NCBI GenBank assembly: GCA_024234055.1
Contig: JACKOW010000008.1
Span: 1 to 64,000 of the forward strand
Source: Rhodanobacteraceae bacterium
Lineage (GTDB): Bacteria; Pseudomonadota; Gammaproteobacteria; Xanthomonadales; SZUA-5
Direction: 5' to 3'
Length of the DNA: 64,000 nt
Every line of letters starts with the position of its first letter. The first letter of the stretch is position 1. Made by a program: the position numbers and the translations under genes. A model generated the notes under the pieces. That model made no database searches, was not told the origin of the DNA, and saw only the letters and a program-made list of their open reading frames with translations. Below are positions 10,056 through 20,989 of this stretch, in pieces.

Positions 10056-11090
10056 TCACATGTAGGATTTTACCAATAGTTCTGCGATCTGAACTGCGTT
10101 CAGGGCCGCACCTTTACGAATGTTGTCGGAGACGATCCACAGGTTCAGACCTCTGGGGTGACTGATGTCCTCGCGAATTCGCCCCACAAACACCGGATCC
10201 TGGCCTGCAGCGTGGGTCACCGGGGTCGGATAACCGCCGGCCCGGGCTTCATCCACTACTACCACGCCCGGGGCATCTTCGAGCAACTCGCGAGCCCGCT
10301 GAACTGTGATTTTTTCCCGTGTTTCCAGGTGCACGGCCTCACTATGGCCGTAGAACACGGGCACCCGGACGGCGGTCGGATTCACCATGATGGTGGGGTC
10401 CTCCAGAATTTTCTGGGTCTCCCATACCATTTTCATTTCTTCCTTGGTGTAACCGTTGTCGGTGAACACGTCGATCTGGGGGATCAGGTTGAAGGCAATC
10501 TGGACCGGGAATTTCTTCGGCTCGATGGCCTGGAAGTTGAGCAGGCTGGCGGTCTGCCGGCCGAGTTCCTCCATGCCGGTCTGGCCGGCGCCGCTGACCG
10601 ACTGATAGGTGGCGACGTTGATGCGGACGATACCGGCAGCACGATGCAGCGGCGCCAGGGCGACCAGCATCTGCATCGTCGAACAGTTCGGATTGGCGAT
10701 GATGCCGCGCTTGCGATAGCCCGCAATGGCGTGCGGGTTGACTTCGCTGACCACGAGCGGAATGTCGGCGTCGTAGCGAAACTCGCTGGTGTTGTCGACC
10801 ACGATCGCGCCCGCGGCCACGGCGCGCGGCGCATGCACGCGGGAGACGCTGCCACCGGCCGAGAACAGGGCGATGGCCACGTCCTTGAAGTCGTAGCTGT
10901 CCAGATCCTGGACCTTCAGCGACTGCTCGCCGAACTTCACCCGCGAGCCGGCCGAACGGGCGCTGGCCAGAGCCACCACCTCGGAAGCCGGAAAATCGCG
11001 TTCTGCCAGAATCTCCAGCATGGTGGTTCCGACCGCGCCGGTGGCGCCGACGACGGCAATCTTGAATCGCTCTGCGGTGTTGTTGCTCAT
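10056..11090 (-). CDS. asd: Aspartate-semialdehyde dehydrogenase
   Basis: 344 residues starting MSNNTAERFKIAVVGATGAVG. It reduces aspartyl phosphate to aspartate semialdehyde, the branch point to lysine/DAP, methionine and threonine. The Rossmann motif VGATGAVGTTML is at about 14-25, and the catalytic cysteine is C136 in IIANPNCSTMQML. The conserved SVSGAGQTGMEEL and HSEAVHLET segments follow. The frame is open 32 residues further upstream, but that stretch overlaps aroC and is not conserved. The start is 7 bp downstream of the aroC stop, so prmB-aroC-asd look like one operon. Confidence 0.96.
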   Translation of the reverse strand: MSNNTAERFKIAVVGATGAVGTTMLEILAERDFPASEVVALASARSAGSRVKFGEQSLKVQDLDSYDFKDVAIALFSAGGSVSRVHAPRAVAAGAIVVDNTSEFRYDADIPLVVSEVNPHAIAGYRKRGIIANPNCSTMQMLVALAPLHRAAGIVRINVATYQSVSGAGQTGMEELGRQTASLLNFQAIEPKKFPVQIAFNLIPQIDVFTDNGYTKEEMKMVWETQKILEDPTIMVNPTAVRVPVFYGHSEAVHLETREKITVQRARELLEDAPGVVVVDEARAGGYPTPVTHAAGQDPVFVGRIREDISHPRGLNLWIVSDNIRKGAALNAVQIAELLVKSYM

Positions 11091-11097
11091 GTAGGGC

Positions 11098-12216
11098 TCA
11101 GTGGGTTTCTGGATTGAATGGATCGGCTGCGATTCGGGGATGCTGCGGCGGCACCCCGCCGCACTGGGCGCGATGGCGCAACACATGGTCCATCAGCACC
11201 AGCGCCAGCATGGCCTCCATGATCGGCACCGCGCGTATGCCCACGCAGGGATCGTGGCGGCCACGCGTGACCAGTTCGCTGGCCTCGCCGGCGGTGTTCA
11301 GGGTCTGGCCGGGCACCAGAATGCTGGAGGTCGGCTTGATGGCGGCATGCGCCAGGATGTTCTGGCCGCTGGAGATGCCGCCGAGGATGCCGCCGGCGCG
11401 GTTCGAGCGGAAACCTTCGGCGCTCAGTTCATCGCGATGCTCGCTGCCGCGCTGGCCGCACACGGCGACGCCATCACCGATCTCGACGGCCTTGACCGCG
11501 TTGATGCTCATCAGTGCCATGGCGATATCGGAATCGAGCTTGCCGTAAATCGGCTCGCCCAGGCCCACCGGCACGTTCTCGGCGATCACGCTCAGGCGCG
11601 CCCCGACCGAATCACCGGATTTGCGCAAGCCATCGAGATAGGCCTCGATTTCAGGCAGTTGCGCAGGATCCGGCCAGAACAGCGGATTGTCCTCGACGCT
11701 GCTGCGCTCGATGCGCTGCGGCACATAGGGACCGATGCCGCTCATCCAGGCCTGGATGGCGATGCCGTGCTGCTCGGCCAGATAGCGTTTGGCGATCACC
11801 GCGGCTGCCACCCGCATGGTGGTTTCCCGGGCCGAGGAACGGCCGCCGCCGCGCGGATCGCGGATGCCGTACTTGTGCCAGTAGGTGTAATCGGCATGAC
11901 CGGGTCGGAAACTCAGCGCGATGTCGCCGTAGTCCTTGGAGCGGGCGTCGGTGTTGCGGATCAGCAGTGCGATCGGAGTGCCGGTGCTGCGGCCCTGATA
12001 GACCCCGGACAGGATTTCCACTTCGTCGCTTTCCCGGCGCTGACTGGTGAAACGCGAGCGCCCGGTGGCGCGCCGATCCAGATCGTGCCTGAAGTCCTCG
12101 GCCTCGATGGCGATGCCCGGCGGGCAGCCGTCAATCACGCAACCGATGGCCGGACCGTGACTCTCGCCGAAGGTGGTGACGCAAAACGAGCGTCCGAAGG
12201 TGTTCGCCGCACTCAT
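11098..12216 (-). CDS. aroC: Chorismate synthase
   Basis: 372 residues. It makes chorismate from EPSP, with a reduced flavin cofactor, at the end of the shikimate pathway. Family signatures are visible: [15 protein letters not shown] near the N-terminus, [40 protein letters not shown], and [13 protein letters not shown]. The ATG at 12216 overlaps the prmB stop by 4 bp (ATGA), so the two are translationally coupled. The upstream open extension to 12270 lies inside prmB and is ignored. Confidence 0.97.
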   Translation of the reverse strand: MSAANTFGRSFCVTTFGESHGPAIGCVIDGCPPGIAIEAEDFRHDLDRRATGRSRFTSQRRESDEVEILSGVYQGRSTGTPIALLIRNTDARSKDYGDIALSFRPGHADYTYWHKYGIRDPRGGGRSSARETTMRVAAAVIAKRYLAEQHGIAIQAWMSGIGPYVPQRIERSSVEDNPLFWPDPAQLPEIEAYLDGLRKSGDSVGARLSVIAENVPVGLGEPIYGKLDSDIAMALMSINAVKAVEIGDGVAVCGQRGSEHRDELSAEGFRSNRAGGILGGISSGQNILAHAAIKPTSSILVPGQTLNTAGEASELVTRGRHDPCVGIRAVPIMEAMLALVLMDHVLRHRAQCGGVPPQHPRIAADPFNPETH

Positions 12217-13163
12217 TCGGAGCTTCCTGTCGAACGCTGCGCCAGTGCCTGCGCGAACTGATCGGCACACTGCACCAGCGTTGCCCGATCCAGTACCGCC
12301 ACCCCGGAACCGCCGCGCTCGAAGTCCACCCAGGTGAAGGGCACATCGGGCAACGCCTCGATCAGGGCCGGCTCGGAAGCGCCGACCTCCAGTACCAGTA
12401 CGCCGTGCGGCTCAAGGTGCTCGGCTGCTGCGGCCAGAATCTGCAGCGGCAGATCCAGGCCATCGCGACCCGATACCAGTGCCAGACGCGGTTCATGGCT
12501 GAATTCGCCGGGCAAGGCCGCATATTCATCAATGCCGACATAGGGCGGGTTGCTGACGATCAGATCGTAGCGACGCCCGGCAAGTGCCGCAAAGGCATCG
12601 GATTCGATGACTTCGACGCGCTCGCTGACGCCATGATCGGCCGCATTTTCGGCAGCCAAAGCCAGCGCCGAGGCTGAAATATCCACCAGATCCACGTGCG
12701 CATCGGGCAGATGCACCGCCGTGGCGATGCCGATGCAGCCGCTGCCGCAGCACAGATCCAGCGCCCGCTCGATCGCGGCGCCGCCCATCCACGGCTCAAA
12801 ACCGCGTTCGATCAACTCGGCGATGGGCGAGCGCGGGATCAGCACCTCGGGACTGACCCTGAAGGACATCCCGGCAAACCAGGCTTCGCCGGTCAGATAG
12901 GCCACCGGCACTCGCTCATCGACGCGGCGTGCGATCAGACCCAGCACGGCAGCCCGCTCTTCCGGCAGCAGTGTGGCCGCGGCATAGGCCGGCGGCAGAT
13001 CGTGCGGCAGATGCAGGCTGGTCAACACCAGATAGCTGGCCTCATCCAGGGCATTGTCGAAGCCCTGGCTGAAACTGAGCCCGGCCTCATTGAATCGGCT
13101 GGTCGCGTAGCGAATGAAGTCGCAAACGCTGCTGAGTACCTCGGTCAAGTCTGATCCCCACAT
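12213..13163 (-). CDS. prmB: Ribosomal protein uL3 glutamine N5-methyltransferase
   Basis: About 316 residues from [17 protein letters not shown] further in-frame ATG at 13190 would add 9 residues. The N-terminal helical domain is followed by a SAM-binding Rossmann domain, with [13 protein letters not shown] and the catalytic NPPY motif ([20 protein letters not shown]). It methylates the glutamine of a GGQ-like site in ribosomal protein L3. Choice of PrmB over the related PrmC rests on the N-terminal [20 protein letters not shown] segment and the neighbouring aroC, a common arrangement. Overlap with aroC is 4 bp. Confidence 0.92.
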   Translation of the reverse strand: MWGSDLTEVLSSVCDFIRYATSRFNEAGLSFSQGFDNALDEASYLVLTSLHLPHDLPPAYAAATLLPEERAAVLGLIARRVDERVPVAYLTGEAWFAGMSFRVSPEVLIPRSPIAELIERGFEPWMGGAAIERALDLCCGSGCIGIATAVHLPDAHVDLVDISASALALAAENAADHGVSERVEVIESDAFAALAGRRYDLIVSNPPYVGIDEYAALPGEFSHEPRLALVSGRDGLDLPLQILAAAAEHLEPHGVLVLEVGASEPALIEALPDVPFTWVDFERGGSGVAVLDRATLVQCADQFAQALAQRSTGSSE

Positions 13164-13361
13164 CTGGTGCAAACCCTGCGATGTTCGCACCGATTGGCCC
13201 GAGAAGGCACTCCTGGCTTAACCCGGGTTGCACATGCCCTCAGCATGCCCTGCCTATACTGCGGCCATGCCATTCCCATCCCCGCCCGCGGGCAGCCACG
13301 GCAGCGCGGCCCGCTGCGTCGGGCGCAAGCGGTGACAAGGCCAATCTGGAGAACTCCGTCG

Positions 13362-14030
13362 ATGAGCGTCATGCAGCATCTGGAACGCAAGCTGCCCTGG
13401 ATCATAGTGGCGCTGGCCGCGATCGCCGGCATTGCCGGTTTTGTCGCCAGCAAGCAGATGTTTGACGGCCGCGAACCGGCGCCGGAAGCGGTGTTGCAAC
13501 TGCAGGGTTCTCTGCTTTATCCGCAACCCAAGCCACTACCCGAGTTCATGCTGGAGAGCGCCGATGGCCGCAGCCTCTCGAACAAGGACTGGCAGGGTCG
13601 CTGGCGACTGGTGTTCTTCGGCTTCACCCATTGCCCGGACGTCTGCCCGACCACGCTGGCCACCACCAAGGCGGCGCTGGCGAAGCTCAAGAGCGAACGC
13701 CCTGACGCCGATATCGCCGTCAGCTTCGTGTCCATCGATCCCGAGCGCGACCTGCCGCAGCAACTGGCTGCCTATGTCGCCTTCTTCGACCCCGCTTTCG
13801 AGGCCGCCACCGGCAGCCAGGAACAACTGCTGGCGCTGACCCGGGCGGTGGGCGTGATCTACGCCAAGGTCGCTACCGGCAGTGGTCCGCAGGACTACAC
13901 CATGGACCACAGCGCCTCGCTGCTGATTGTCGACCCGCAAGCCCGGCTGGTCGGGCTGATGCGCCCACCGCACCAGGCCGAAGTGATGGCCGCGGACCTC
14001 GCCACGCTGATTGATCGCCAGGAGCACTGA
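13362..14030 (+). CDS. SCO1/SenC-family copper chaperone-like protein
   Basis: 222 residues starting MSVMQHLERKLPWIIVALAA. There is one N-terminal membrane anchor (about 12-32), then a thioredoxin-fold domain facing the periplasm. The copper/redox motif is CPDVCPTTLA (CxxxC), and the third ligand histidine is in YTMDHSASLLIVD. Such proteins deliver copper to, or reduce the CuA site of, cytochrome c oxidase. No oxidase genes are in this window. It is divergent from prmB across about 200 bp and lies 1 bp before psd, so the two probably form an operon. The in-frame extension upstream (from 13167) has no recognisable homology. Confidence 0.9.
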   Translation: MSVMQHLERKLPWIIVALAAIAGIAGFVASKQMFDGREPAPEAVLQLQGSLLYPQPKPLPEFMLESADGRSLSNKDWQGRWRLVFFGFTHCPDVCPTTLATTKAALAKLKSERPDADIAVSFVSIDPERDLPQQLAAYVAFFDPAFEAATGSQEQLLALTRAVGVIYAKVATGSGPQDYTMDHSASLLIVDPQARLVGLMRPPHQAEVMAADLATLIDRQEH

Positions 14031-14031
14031 G

Positions 14032-14919
14032 ATGGGATTGCAAAGGGATCTGGGCGTCGCCCTGCAGCTGATGCTGCCGCATCAATTCCTGTCCAGGATT
14101 GTCTATTACCTGATGCGCTGGACCTGGGGTCCGTGGAAGCGGCTGCTGATCAAGACCCTGAGTCGCGCTTACAACATCGATCTGGCGGACGCGCTGGAAC
14201 CCGATCCGGAGGCCTACGCCAGCTTCAATGACTTCTTCACCCGGGCGCTGCGGCCAGAAGCCCGACCGATAGCGTCCGAGGGCGGAGCACTGGTGTCACC
14301 CGCCGACGGCCGCATCTCGCAGATCGGGCGCATCCGCGACGGCCGCATCGTCCAGGCCAAGGGCATGGACTACACCGTCAGCGAACTGCTCGGCGGGCGC
14401 GAGGATGAGGCCGCGCGCTTTGAAGGCGGCGGTTTTGCCACGATCTATCTGTCGCCTCGCGATTACCACCGCGTGCACGTGCCCTACGGCGGTCGCTTGC
14501 GCCGGGCCATCCACGTTCCCGGACGTCTGTTCAGCGTAGCCCCGTGGACCACCGAATCGATCCCCCGGTTGTTTGCGCGCAATGAGCGCCTGGCGCTGCT
14601 GCTGGATACCGACCAGGGCCCGATGGCGGTGATCCTGGTCGGAGCCATCTTCGTCTCCAGCATCGAGACCACTTTCGACGGCGAGGTCACGCCGCCCTAT
14701 GCCGATCAGGTGCGGGTCCAGGACTACCCCGAAGATCAGGCCCCGGCATTCGCGGTCGGCGCCGAAATCGGCCGCTTCAACATGGGTTCGACCGTGATCG
14801 TGCTGAGCGCTGCCGCCTTTCCCGACTGGGACGCCGCCTTGAGTGCAGACATGCCGGTGCGGATGGGGCAGCGGCTATCGGCAGCCGTCGGCGCCACGTT
14901 CGGCGAGATCACGGCGTAG
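14032..14919 (+). CDS. psd: Phosphatidylserine decarboxylase proenzyme
   Basis: 295 residues starting MGLQRDLGVALQLMLPHQFL. It decarboxylates phosphatidylserine to phosphatidylethanolamine at the inner membrane. The self-cleavage site that generates the pyruvoyl group is the GS of FNMGSTVIVL at about residues 252-254, the bacterial LGST-type motif. Other conserved parts are NDFFTRALRPEARPI, VSPADGRISQIG and the catalytic-triad region SPRDYHRVHVPYGG. It starts 1 bp after the SCO1-like stop. Length fits the proteobacterial family. Confidence 0.96.
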   Translation: MGLQRDLGVALQLMLPHQFLSRIVYYLMRWTWGPWKRLLIKTLSRAYNIDLADALEPDPEAYASFNDFFTRALRPEARPIASEGGALVSPADGRISQIGRIRDGRIVQAKGMDYTVSELLGGREDEAARFEGGGFATIYLSPRDYHRVHVPYGGRLRRAIHVPGRLFSVAPWTTESIPRLFARNERLALLLDTDQGPMAVILVGAIFVSSIETTFDGEVTPPYADQVRVQDYPEDQAPAFAVGAEIGRFNMGSTVIVLSAAAFPDWDAALSADMPVRMGQRLSAAVGATFGEITA

Positions 14920-15104
14920 TGCTGGCCCCCCACATGGCCTGCTCCCGTGGTCGGTTAACGGCACTGGGGTTTGCCCTGCGCCTGCTCGTGCACGCCATTG
15001 ATCACATGGCAGAGTCCTCAGCCTGGAATTCGGCCCTCGGCAGTCCGATCAACGTTACAATCTGCTCCAACCCTGGCCCAAGCCCTGCTCAAGGAGCCTG
15101 ACAC

Positions 15105-18100
15105 ATGAATTGCTCACAAGAAATCAGGCCATCGCGGATCGCAAGCGCAGCAGTCCGACTGCTCTGCGGCATTGCCCTGATTGCCACTCTTCCCCCCTTG
15201 CACGCCCAGACACGCGGAATCTCCCCGCCGACGCTGAGCTACATCCCCGCCCCCGGCAATCAAGTCAATCTCTCCCTCGGGGGGGCAGGTACCACCGGTA
15301 GTGCCGCGATCCAGGTGACGCCGATGGGAGGATCGGGCAGTGGACCTTTCGCAACCACCGGCCTCAATTGCACGATCAGTGGCAACGGCGCATCGGCCTT
15401 CAGCGTGTCTCCAGGCAGCTTCAGCTTCCTGCCCGGCTCCTCTGCGTCCGCGATCGGGCTCAGCTGCAATGCCGGACCAAACATTCAACTGGCAACCCTC
15501 CTCTGCAACGAATCGCCTGGCGGCAGTATCGGCCAGCAGCAGAGTTGGCCACTTCGTTGTCCCGCGGCCCTACCGGTACCGCCGTCCCTCAGTTATGACC
15601 CCCAACCCGGATCCACCATCGCCTTCAGTCCTGGCAATGCCTTGATTGGCAGTACGGCGACGGCCAGCATTCGGATCACACCCAGCGGTGGCCTCGGGAC
15701 AGGCTTTGGCGCCACCACACAGTTCAACAACTGCACGGTGACCGGCGAATCCGTGCCCGGCACCATTGCTGGTTTCCAAGGCGCGTCCTTCACCTTCATT
15801 GGCGCCACCACGGCGGTCCAGACACTGAATCTGACGGCCACCGTGCGTGCCACGGCCGTCACGGCGACTTTGAACTGTGATGAGGTAGGGCCAGGCTCAC
15901 CCTTGCGCGGAAGCCCGTTTGTGATTCCGCGCAGTTGGCCGCTGCGGGTTAACGCGGGTACGCAGCCGGCTGCCAATCTGCGACTGCTGAAGACCGCCAG
16001 CGCCCAGCAGGTCCAGGTCAACGAGGAATTCAGCTACAACGTGCAGGCCAGCAACGTCGGCTCCAGCCCCGAGTTCGGGCTGGTGGTCATTGATCAGGTG
16101 CCCTCGGCGCTGACCATACTCAGCGCCGCCGGCCCGGATTGGACCTGCCGCATCGACGGCAATACCGTCGACTGCCGGCTACCCGAGCTGATCGCGGGCC
16201 GCAGCGCCGATTTCAACATTCAGGTGCGGGCGCCAGCGACGCCCCGCAGCATTTCCAACAGCGCCCGGATGACCTCGCTGTCGAACAGCACGGCGCTGGT
16301 GTCCTCGGCCACGGTGGATGTAGTGGCGCCACCGCCCGAGCCGGTCGACCTCGCCATCGACAAGAGTGACAGCGCCGATCCGGTGCGCACCGGCAGCAAC
16401 TTCAGCTATCTGCTGACGGTCAGCAATCTGGGCGGCAGCGCCGCCACCGGCGTGCGCGTCGACGATGTACTTCCCGCCGGCCTGACGCTGGTCGCCGCGA
16501 CCGGCACCGGCTGGAACTGCAACGGTAGCAGCACCATCAACTGCACGCTCGCCGGTTCGCTGGCCGCAGGCGCCAGTGCCAGCGTGTCGATCGAGGTCAC
16601 GGCACCGGCGCAGGCCACCAATCTGAGCAACCGGGCGACGGTGAGCTCGAACGAGCCCGACTCGAACAGCGCCAACAACGCCGACACCGAAAGCACCTCG
16701 ATCACTGCCGAGCCGCCACCGCCACCGCCGCTCCGCGCGGATCTGGGCATCAGCGCCAGGGCCGTACCCGCCTCGGTGCTGACCGGCCAGAATGTGAGTT
16801 TCGAAGTGGCGATCAACAATATCGGCCCGGATCCGGCCACGGCGGTGATCTTTGACGGCACGCTGTCGGCGGCCCTCGAAGCGGTCGGCGCCAGCGGCAA
16901 CGGCTGGACCTGCACGGTCAGTGCGCGCCAGATCGTATGCACGCGCGCCAGCATCGGCGTGAACGCCACCGAGAACCTGACAATATCCGCGCGGGTGTTG
17001 CCGGGCGCCACCGGTAGCGCCGACATGTCGCTCCGGGTGGTGTCATCGGTCACTGATCCAGTTCCGGCCAACAATCAGGGCCAGGTCGCAGTCAGTTACC
17101 AGGCCGGCGGAGCCGATGTGTCCATCGTCAAGACCGACAGTGTCGATCCGGTGGCGGCAGGTGCCCAGTACAGCTACACGCTGACGGTCAGCAATGCCGG
17201 ACCCGAAGCGGCGAGCGGCGTCGTTGTCAGCGACACGCTGCCTGCGGCGCTGAGTTTCGTCAGTGCCAGCGGCGCCGGTTTCGCCTGCACCAACACCGCC
17301 GGCACCGTCCGTTGCACGCTGGCGAACCCCCTGGCAGCCGGCGCATCGGCAGCAGCGACCATTGCCGTACGTGCGCCCACTTCCGGCAGCTCGATCAGCA
17401 ATGAAGGCGTGGTCTCGGCGTCCACCAATGACCCGAACCCGGCCAACAACCGCTCGACCCAGACCACCCAGATCAATGACCGCACGGTCGAGCAGATCAG
17501 CGATCTGCTGGACGAGGCCGCGGTGGATCCAGCTTCCGAGGCGGCACTGCCGGTGGTGTCGGCCGAATGCGCCGACCCTGCCAGCGCGCTGGCTGCGGTT
17601 TGCGAAGAGATTGTGGATGCCGCGGACGACGGACGCATCGGCGAAGTCACCGACGCCCTGCGGGCCATCGCGCCGGACGAAGTGTTGGCGCAGCAGTTGG
17701 TGCTGCGTGAAATCGCCACCACCCAGTTCTTCAATGTCGACGCCCGCCTCAACGAGCTGCGACGTGGTGGCGGCGGATTCAGCCTGTCCGGCCTGACCGT
17801 CAACTCCGGCGGTCAGGCTATTCCCCTGTCGCTGGCCGGCGAAGCCCTGCAGGCGGCCCTGGGCTATGGCGATGACGAAGGCGGACTGATCAGTCCCTGG
17901 GGCTTCTTCGTCAATGGCAACATCACCGACGGCAAGCAGGATCTGCGCAATGCCTCAGGTCGGGTCGGCGTCGACTACAGCTCGCGCGGCATCACCGCCG
18001 GCATCGATTACCGGCTGAGCAACCGCTCGGTGGTCGGCGCGGCGCTGGGCTACGCCAAGTTCACCTCGGACGTGAACACCGGCAGCGAGCTTGATGCCAA

Positions 18101-18746
18101 GAGCCTGCTGCTCACCGGCTATGGCTCCTACTATGTCAACGATCGCTTTTACGTCGATACCCGGCTGACCTACGGCAACGTCAAACTGGACCAGAGCCGA
18201 TCGATCCGCTTCCGCGTGGGCGGCATGCAGGTCGATGAACTGGCCCGTGGCGATGCCGATTCGACCCAGCTGACGCTGGCGACCTCGCTGGGCTACCACC
18301 TGAACTACGGCGCCTGGACCGTAACGCCAAACCTGGGTCTGCGCTACATCCGCAACGACGTGGACGCCTTCACCGAAACCGGTGCCGGCGCCTACAACGT
18401 GTCCTATCGCGACCAGAGCTTCAAGACCACGCAGCTCAGTCTGGGCGTGCAGATCGGCCGCGCCATCAGCCTCGACACCGGCGTGCTCATGCCGCAGTTC
18501 GATTTCAGTCTGAACAGCGAGAACAGTGATGATCCGCGGGCACAGGCCAGCCTGGTCAACGGCAGCCCCAGCCAGCTGTTCCGTCTGGATCAACAGGGCA
18601 CCGATTCCAGCTACGGCAGCGCCGGGCTGGGCTTCGTCTATCTGATGGCCAACGGCAGGCAGGCGTACATCTCCTACCGCCATACCTTTGGCAACGACGA
18701 CTTCGATCGCGGCTCGCTCAATCTGGGTGGGCGCTTCGAGTTCTGA
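15105..18746 (+). CDS. DUF11-repeat autotransporter (type Va secreted surface protein)
   Basis: 1213 residues, with AAGGAG 8 bp before the ATG. A signal peptide (about 1-34, cleavage after LHA) is followed by two Cys-containing Ser/Gly-rich modules (about 38-160 and 165-285). Four DUF11-type Ig-like repeats start near 289, 414, 544 and 669, each opening with a version of ADLSIxKTDSADPVxxG. They are followed by a helical acidic linker (about 795-920) and a C-terminal 12-strand-like autotransporter barrel (about 925-1213) that begins ISPWGFFVNGNITDGKQD and ends with the aromatic GGRFEF. The barrel should insert in the outer membrane and the repeats be exported. No protease or known adhesin motif is visible. 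The gene stands alone, preceded by a 185-bp gap and followed by repeats. Confidence 0.9.
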   Translation: MNCSQEIRPSRIASAAVRLLCGIALIATLPPLHAQTRGISPPTLSYIPAPGNQVNLSLGGAGTTGSAAIQVTPMGGSGSGPFATTGLNCTISGNGASAFSVSPGSFSFLPGSSASAIGLSCNAGPNIQLATLLCNESPGGSIGQQQSWPLRCPAALPVPPSLSYDPQPGSTIAFSPGNALIGSTATASIRITPSGGLGTGFGATTQFNNCTVTGESVPGTIAGFQGASFTFIGATTAVQTLNLTATVRATAVTATLNCDEVGPGSPLRGSPFVIPRSWPLRVNAGTQPAANLRLLKTASAQQVQVNEEFSYNVQASNVGSSPEFGLVVIDQVPSALTILSAAGPDWTCRIDGNTVDCRLPELIAGRSADFNIQVRAPATPRSISNSARMTSLSNSTALVSSATVDVVAPPPEPVDLAIDKSDSADPVRTGSNFSYLLTVSNLGGSAATGVRVDDVLPAGLTLVAATGTGWNCNGSSTINCTLAGSLAAGASASVSIEVTAPAQATNLSNRATVSSNEPDSNSANNADTESTSITAEPPPPPPLRADLGISARAVPASVLTGQNVSFEVAINNIGPDPATAVIFDGTLSAALEAVGASGNGWTCTVSARQIVCTRASIGVNATENLTISARVLPGATGSADMSLRVVSSVTDPVPANNQGQVAVSYQAGGADVSIVKTDSVDPVAAGAQYSYTLTVSNAGPEAASGVVVSDTLPAALSFVSASGAGFACTNTAGTVRCTLANPLAAGASAAATIAVRAPTSGSSISNEGVVSASTNDPNPANNRSTQTTQINDRTVEQISDLLDEAAVDPASEAALPVVSAECADPASALAAVCEEIVDAADDGRIGEVTDALRAIAPDEVLAQQLVLREIATTQFFNVDARLNELRRGGGGFSLSGLTVNSGGQAIPLSLAGEALQAALGYGDDEGGLISPWGFFVNGNITDGKQDLRNASGRVGVDYSSRGITAGIDYRLSNRSVVGAALGYAKFTSDVNTGSELDAKSLLLTGYGSYYVNDRFYVDTRLTYGNVKLDQSRSIRFRVGGMQVDELARGDADSTQLTLATSLGYHLNYGAWTVTPNLGLRYIRNDVDAFTETGAGAYNVSYRDQSFKTTQLSLGVQIGRAISLDTGVLMPQFDFSLNSENSDDPRAQASLVNGSPSQLFRLDQQGTDSSYGSAGLGFVYLMANGRQAYISYRHTFGNDDFDRGSLNLGGRFEF

Positions 18747-18763
18747 GGACGCACTGAGTCCGG

Positions 18764-18894
18764 GTCCCGGGACAACCGGGACTCGGGACTCGGGACTCGG
18801 GAAAGGCTACGGCTTGCGGGCTCTGGTAGGTCCAGACTTGTCTGGACGCTTCTTCAGCCGGACACCAGGAGCGTCCAGACAAGTCTGGACCTAC
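18764..18894. repeat. Composite repeat: heptamer array, spacer, palindrome (family A)
   Basis: Immediately after the autotransporter gene lies GTCCCGG-5 nt-CCGGGAC (18764-18782), then three GGGACTC units (18778-18798). The spacer GGGAAAGGCTACGGCTTGCG comes next, and then a perfect 25-bp inverted repeat, left arm 18826-18850 beginning GTAGGTCCAGACTTG and right arm 18870-18894. The spacer and palindrome recur at 21081-21178 and 60938-60988. This accounts for most of the gap 18747-19109 together with the next entry. Confidence 0.85.
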
Positions 18895-18940
18895 AGAAGT
18901 CGGCGTCGTTGCGAGCCACCGGTCCCATTCCGAAACTGCC

Positions 18941-19041
18941 GGCGTCATTGCGACCCCGGACTTGATCCGGGGGAAGCAATCCAGAATCACAGCTTCAAAA
19001 GCAGTGGATTGCCTCGCCACTGCGTTCCTCGCAATGACGCC
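18941..19041. repeat. GTCATTGCG-type interspersed hairpin element
   Basis: Ends are GGCGTCATTGCGA and TCGCAATGACGCC, a perfect 12-13 bp terminal inverted repeat. GAAGCAATCCA and TGGATTGC form a second, inner pair. A related copy is at 58204-58290. The type is widespread in bacterial genomes as a non-coding repeat. It lies 68 bp downstream of the purA stop and could form a strong structure at the 3' end of both flanking transcripts. Confidence 0.8.
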
Positions 19042-19109
19042 AGAGGATGAGGAAACGGCGCATCCGCCGGGGACCCGGCGCTTCGTGCCCCCGGTGACCC
19101 TGACCGCAA

Positions 19110-20492
<1,383 letters not shown>

Positions 20493-20960
20493 TCAGCTCC
20501 TTGTCGAAGGAGGCACGCGCAGTCGCAGGTACAGCCAGCCGCCAGCAGCGCCAGCCAGGGCCAGAGCCAGCACCGCCCAGGAATCCCGAGCCGCGGCGAT
20601 CGCGGTCAGCTGCAGCAGGTACTGCATCAACCACAGCGCGGTCAGGATAGCCGCGGCGCCAGCTGCCGGCAGCAGCCAGCGCTGGCTCGGCCAGCGCCGC
20701 AGCAGCCAGGTCGCGATGGGAATGGCCACGACAAAACCACCGGCCACGATCGCCGCATAGGCCGGCGTGAAGCCGATCAGATCCCGCCAGGTGGTGGTCA
20801 AACGCACCGGCAGGGGGATGGCCAGGCCGAGCTCGATCAAGGCCTGCAGATTGAACTGGGTCTGCACCAGCGTACCCAACACCGCTGCGCACCCGACCGC
20901 CAGCAGCCAGGAAGCGACGGCGCGGGCCCATCTCTTCCAGCGCATGGCAGGGCTCGGCAT
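20493..20960 (-). CDS. Small integral membrane protein of unknown function
   Basis: 155 residues (150 if the second Met, MRWKRWARAV, is used). There are four hydrophobic segments at about 13-30, 61-85, 95-117 and 126-146, with an Arg/Pro tail. I do not recognise the family and see no catalytic or binding motif. It ends 84 bp upstream of purA in the same orientation, so it may share its transcript. Just upstream (20990-21178) lies a composite repeat, so its promoter must be within or beyond that repeat. Hydrophobic pattern and codon use resemble a real gene rather than a shadow. Confidence 0.7.
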   Translation of the reverse strand: MPSPAMRWKRWARAVASWLLAVGCAAVLGTLVQTQFNLQALIELGLAIPLPVRLTTTWRDLIGFTPAYAAIVAGGFVVAIPIATWLLRRWPSQRWLLPAAGAAAILTALWLMQYLLQLTAIAAARDSWAVLALALAGAAGGWLYLRLRVPPSTRS

Positions 20961-20989
20961 GGGAGGGAACCGGAGTATGGCTCAGCAGC

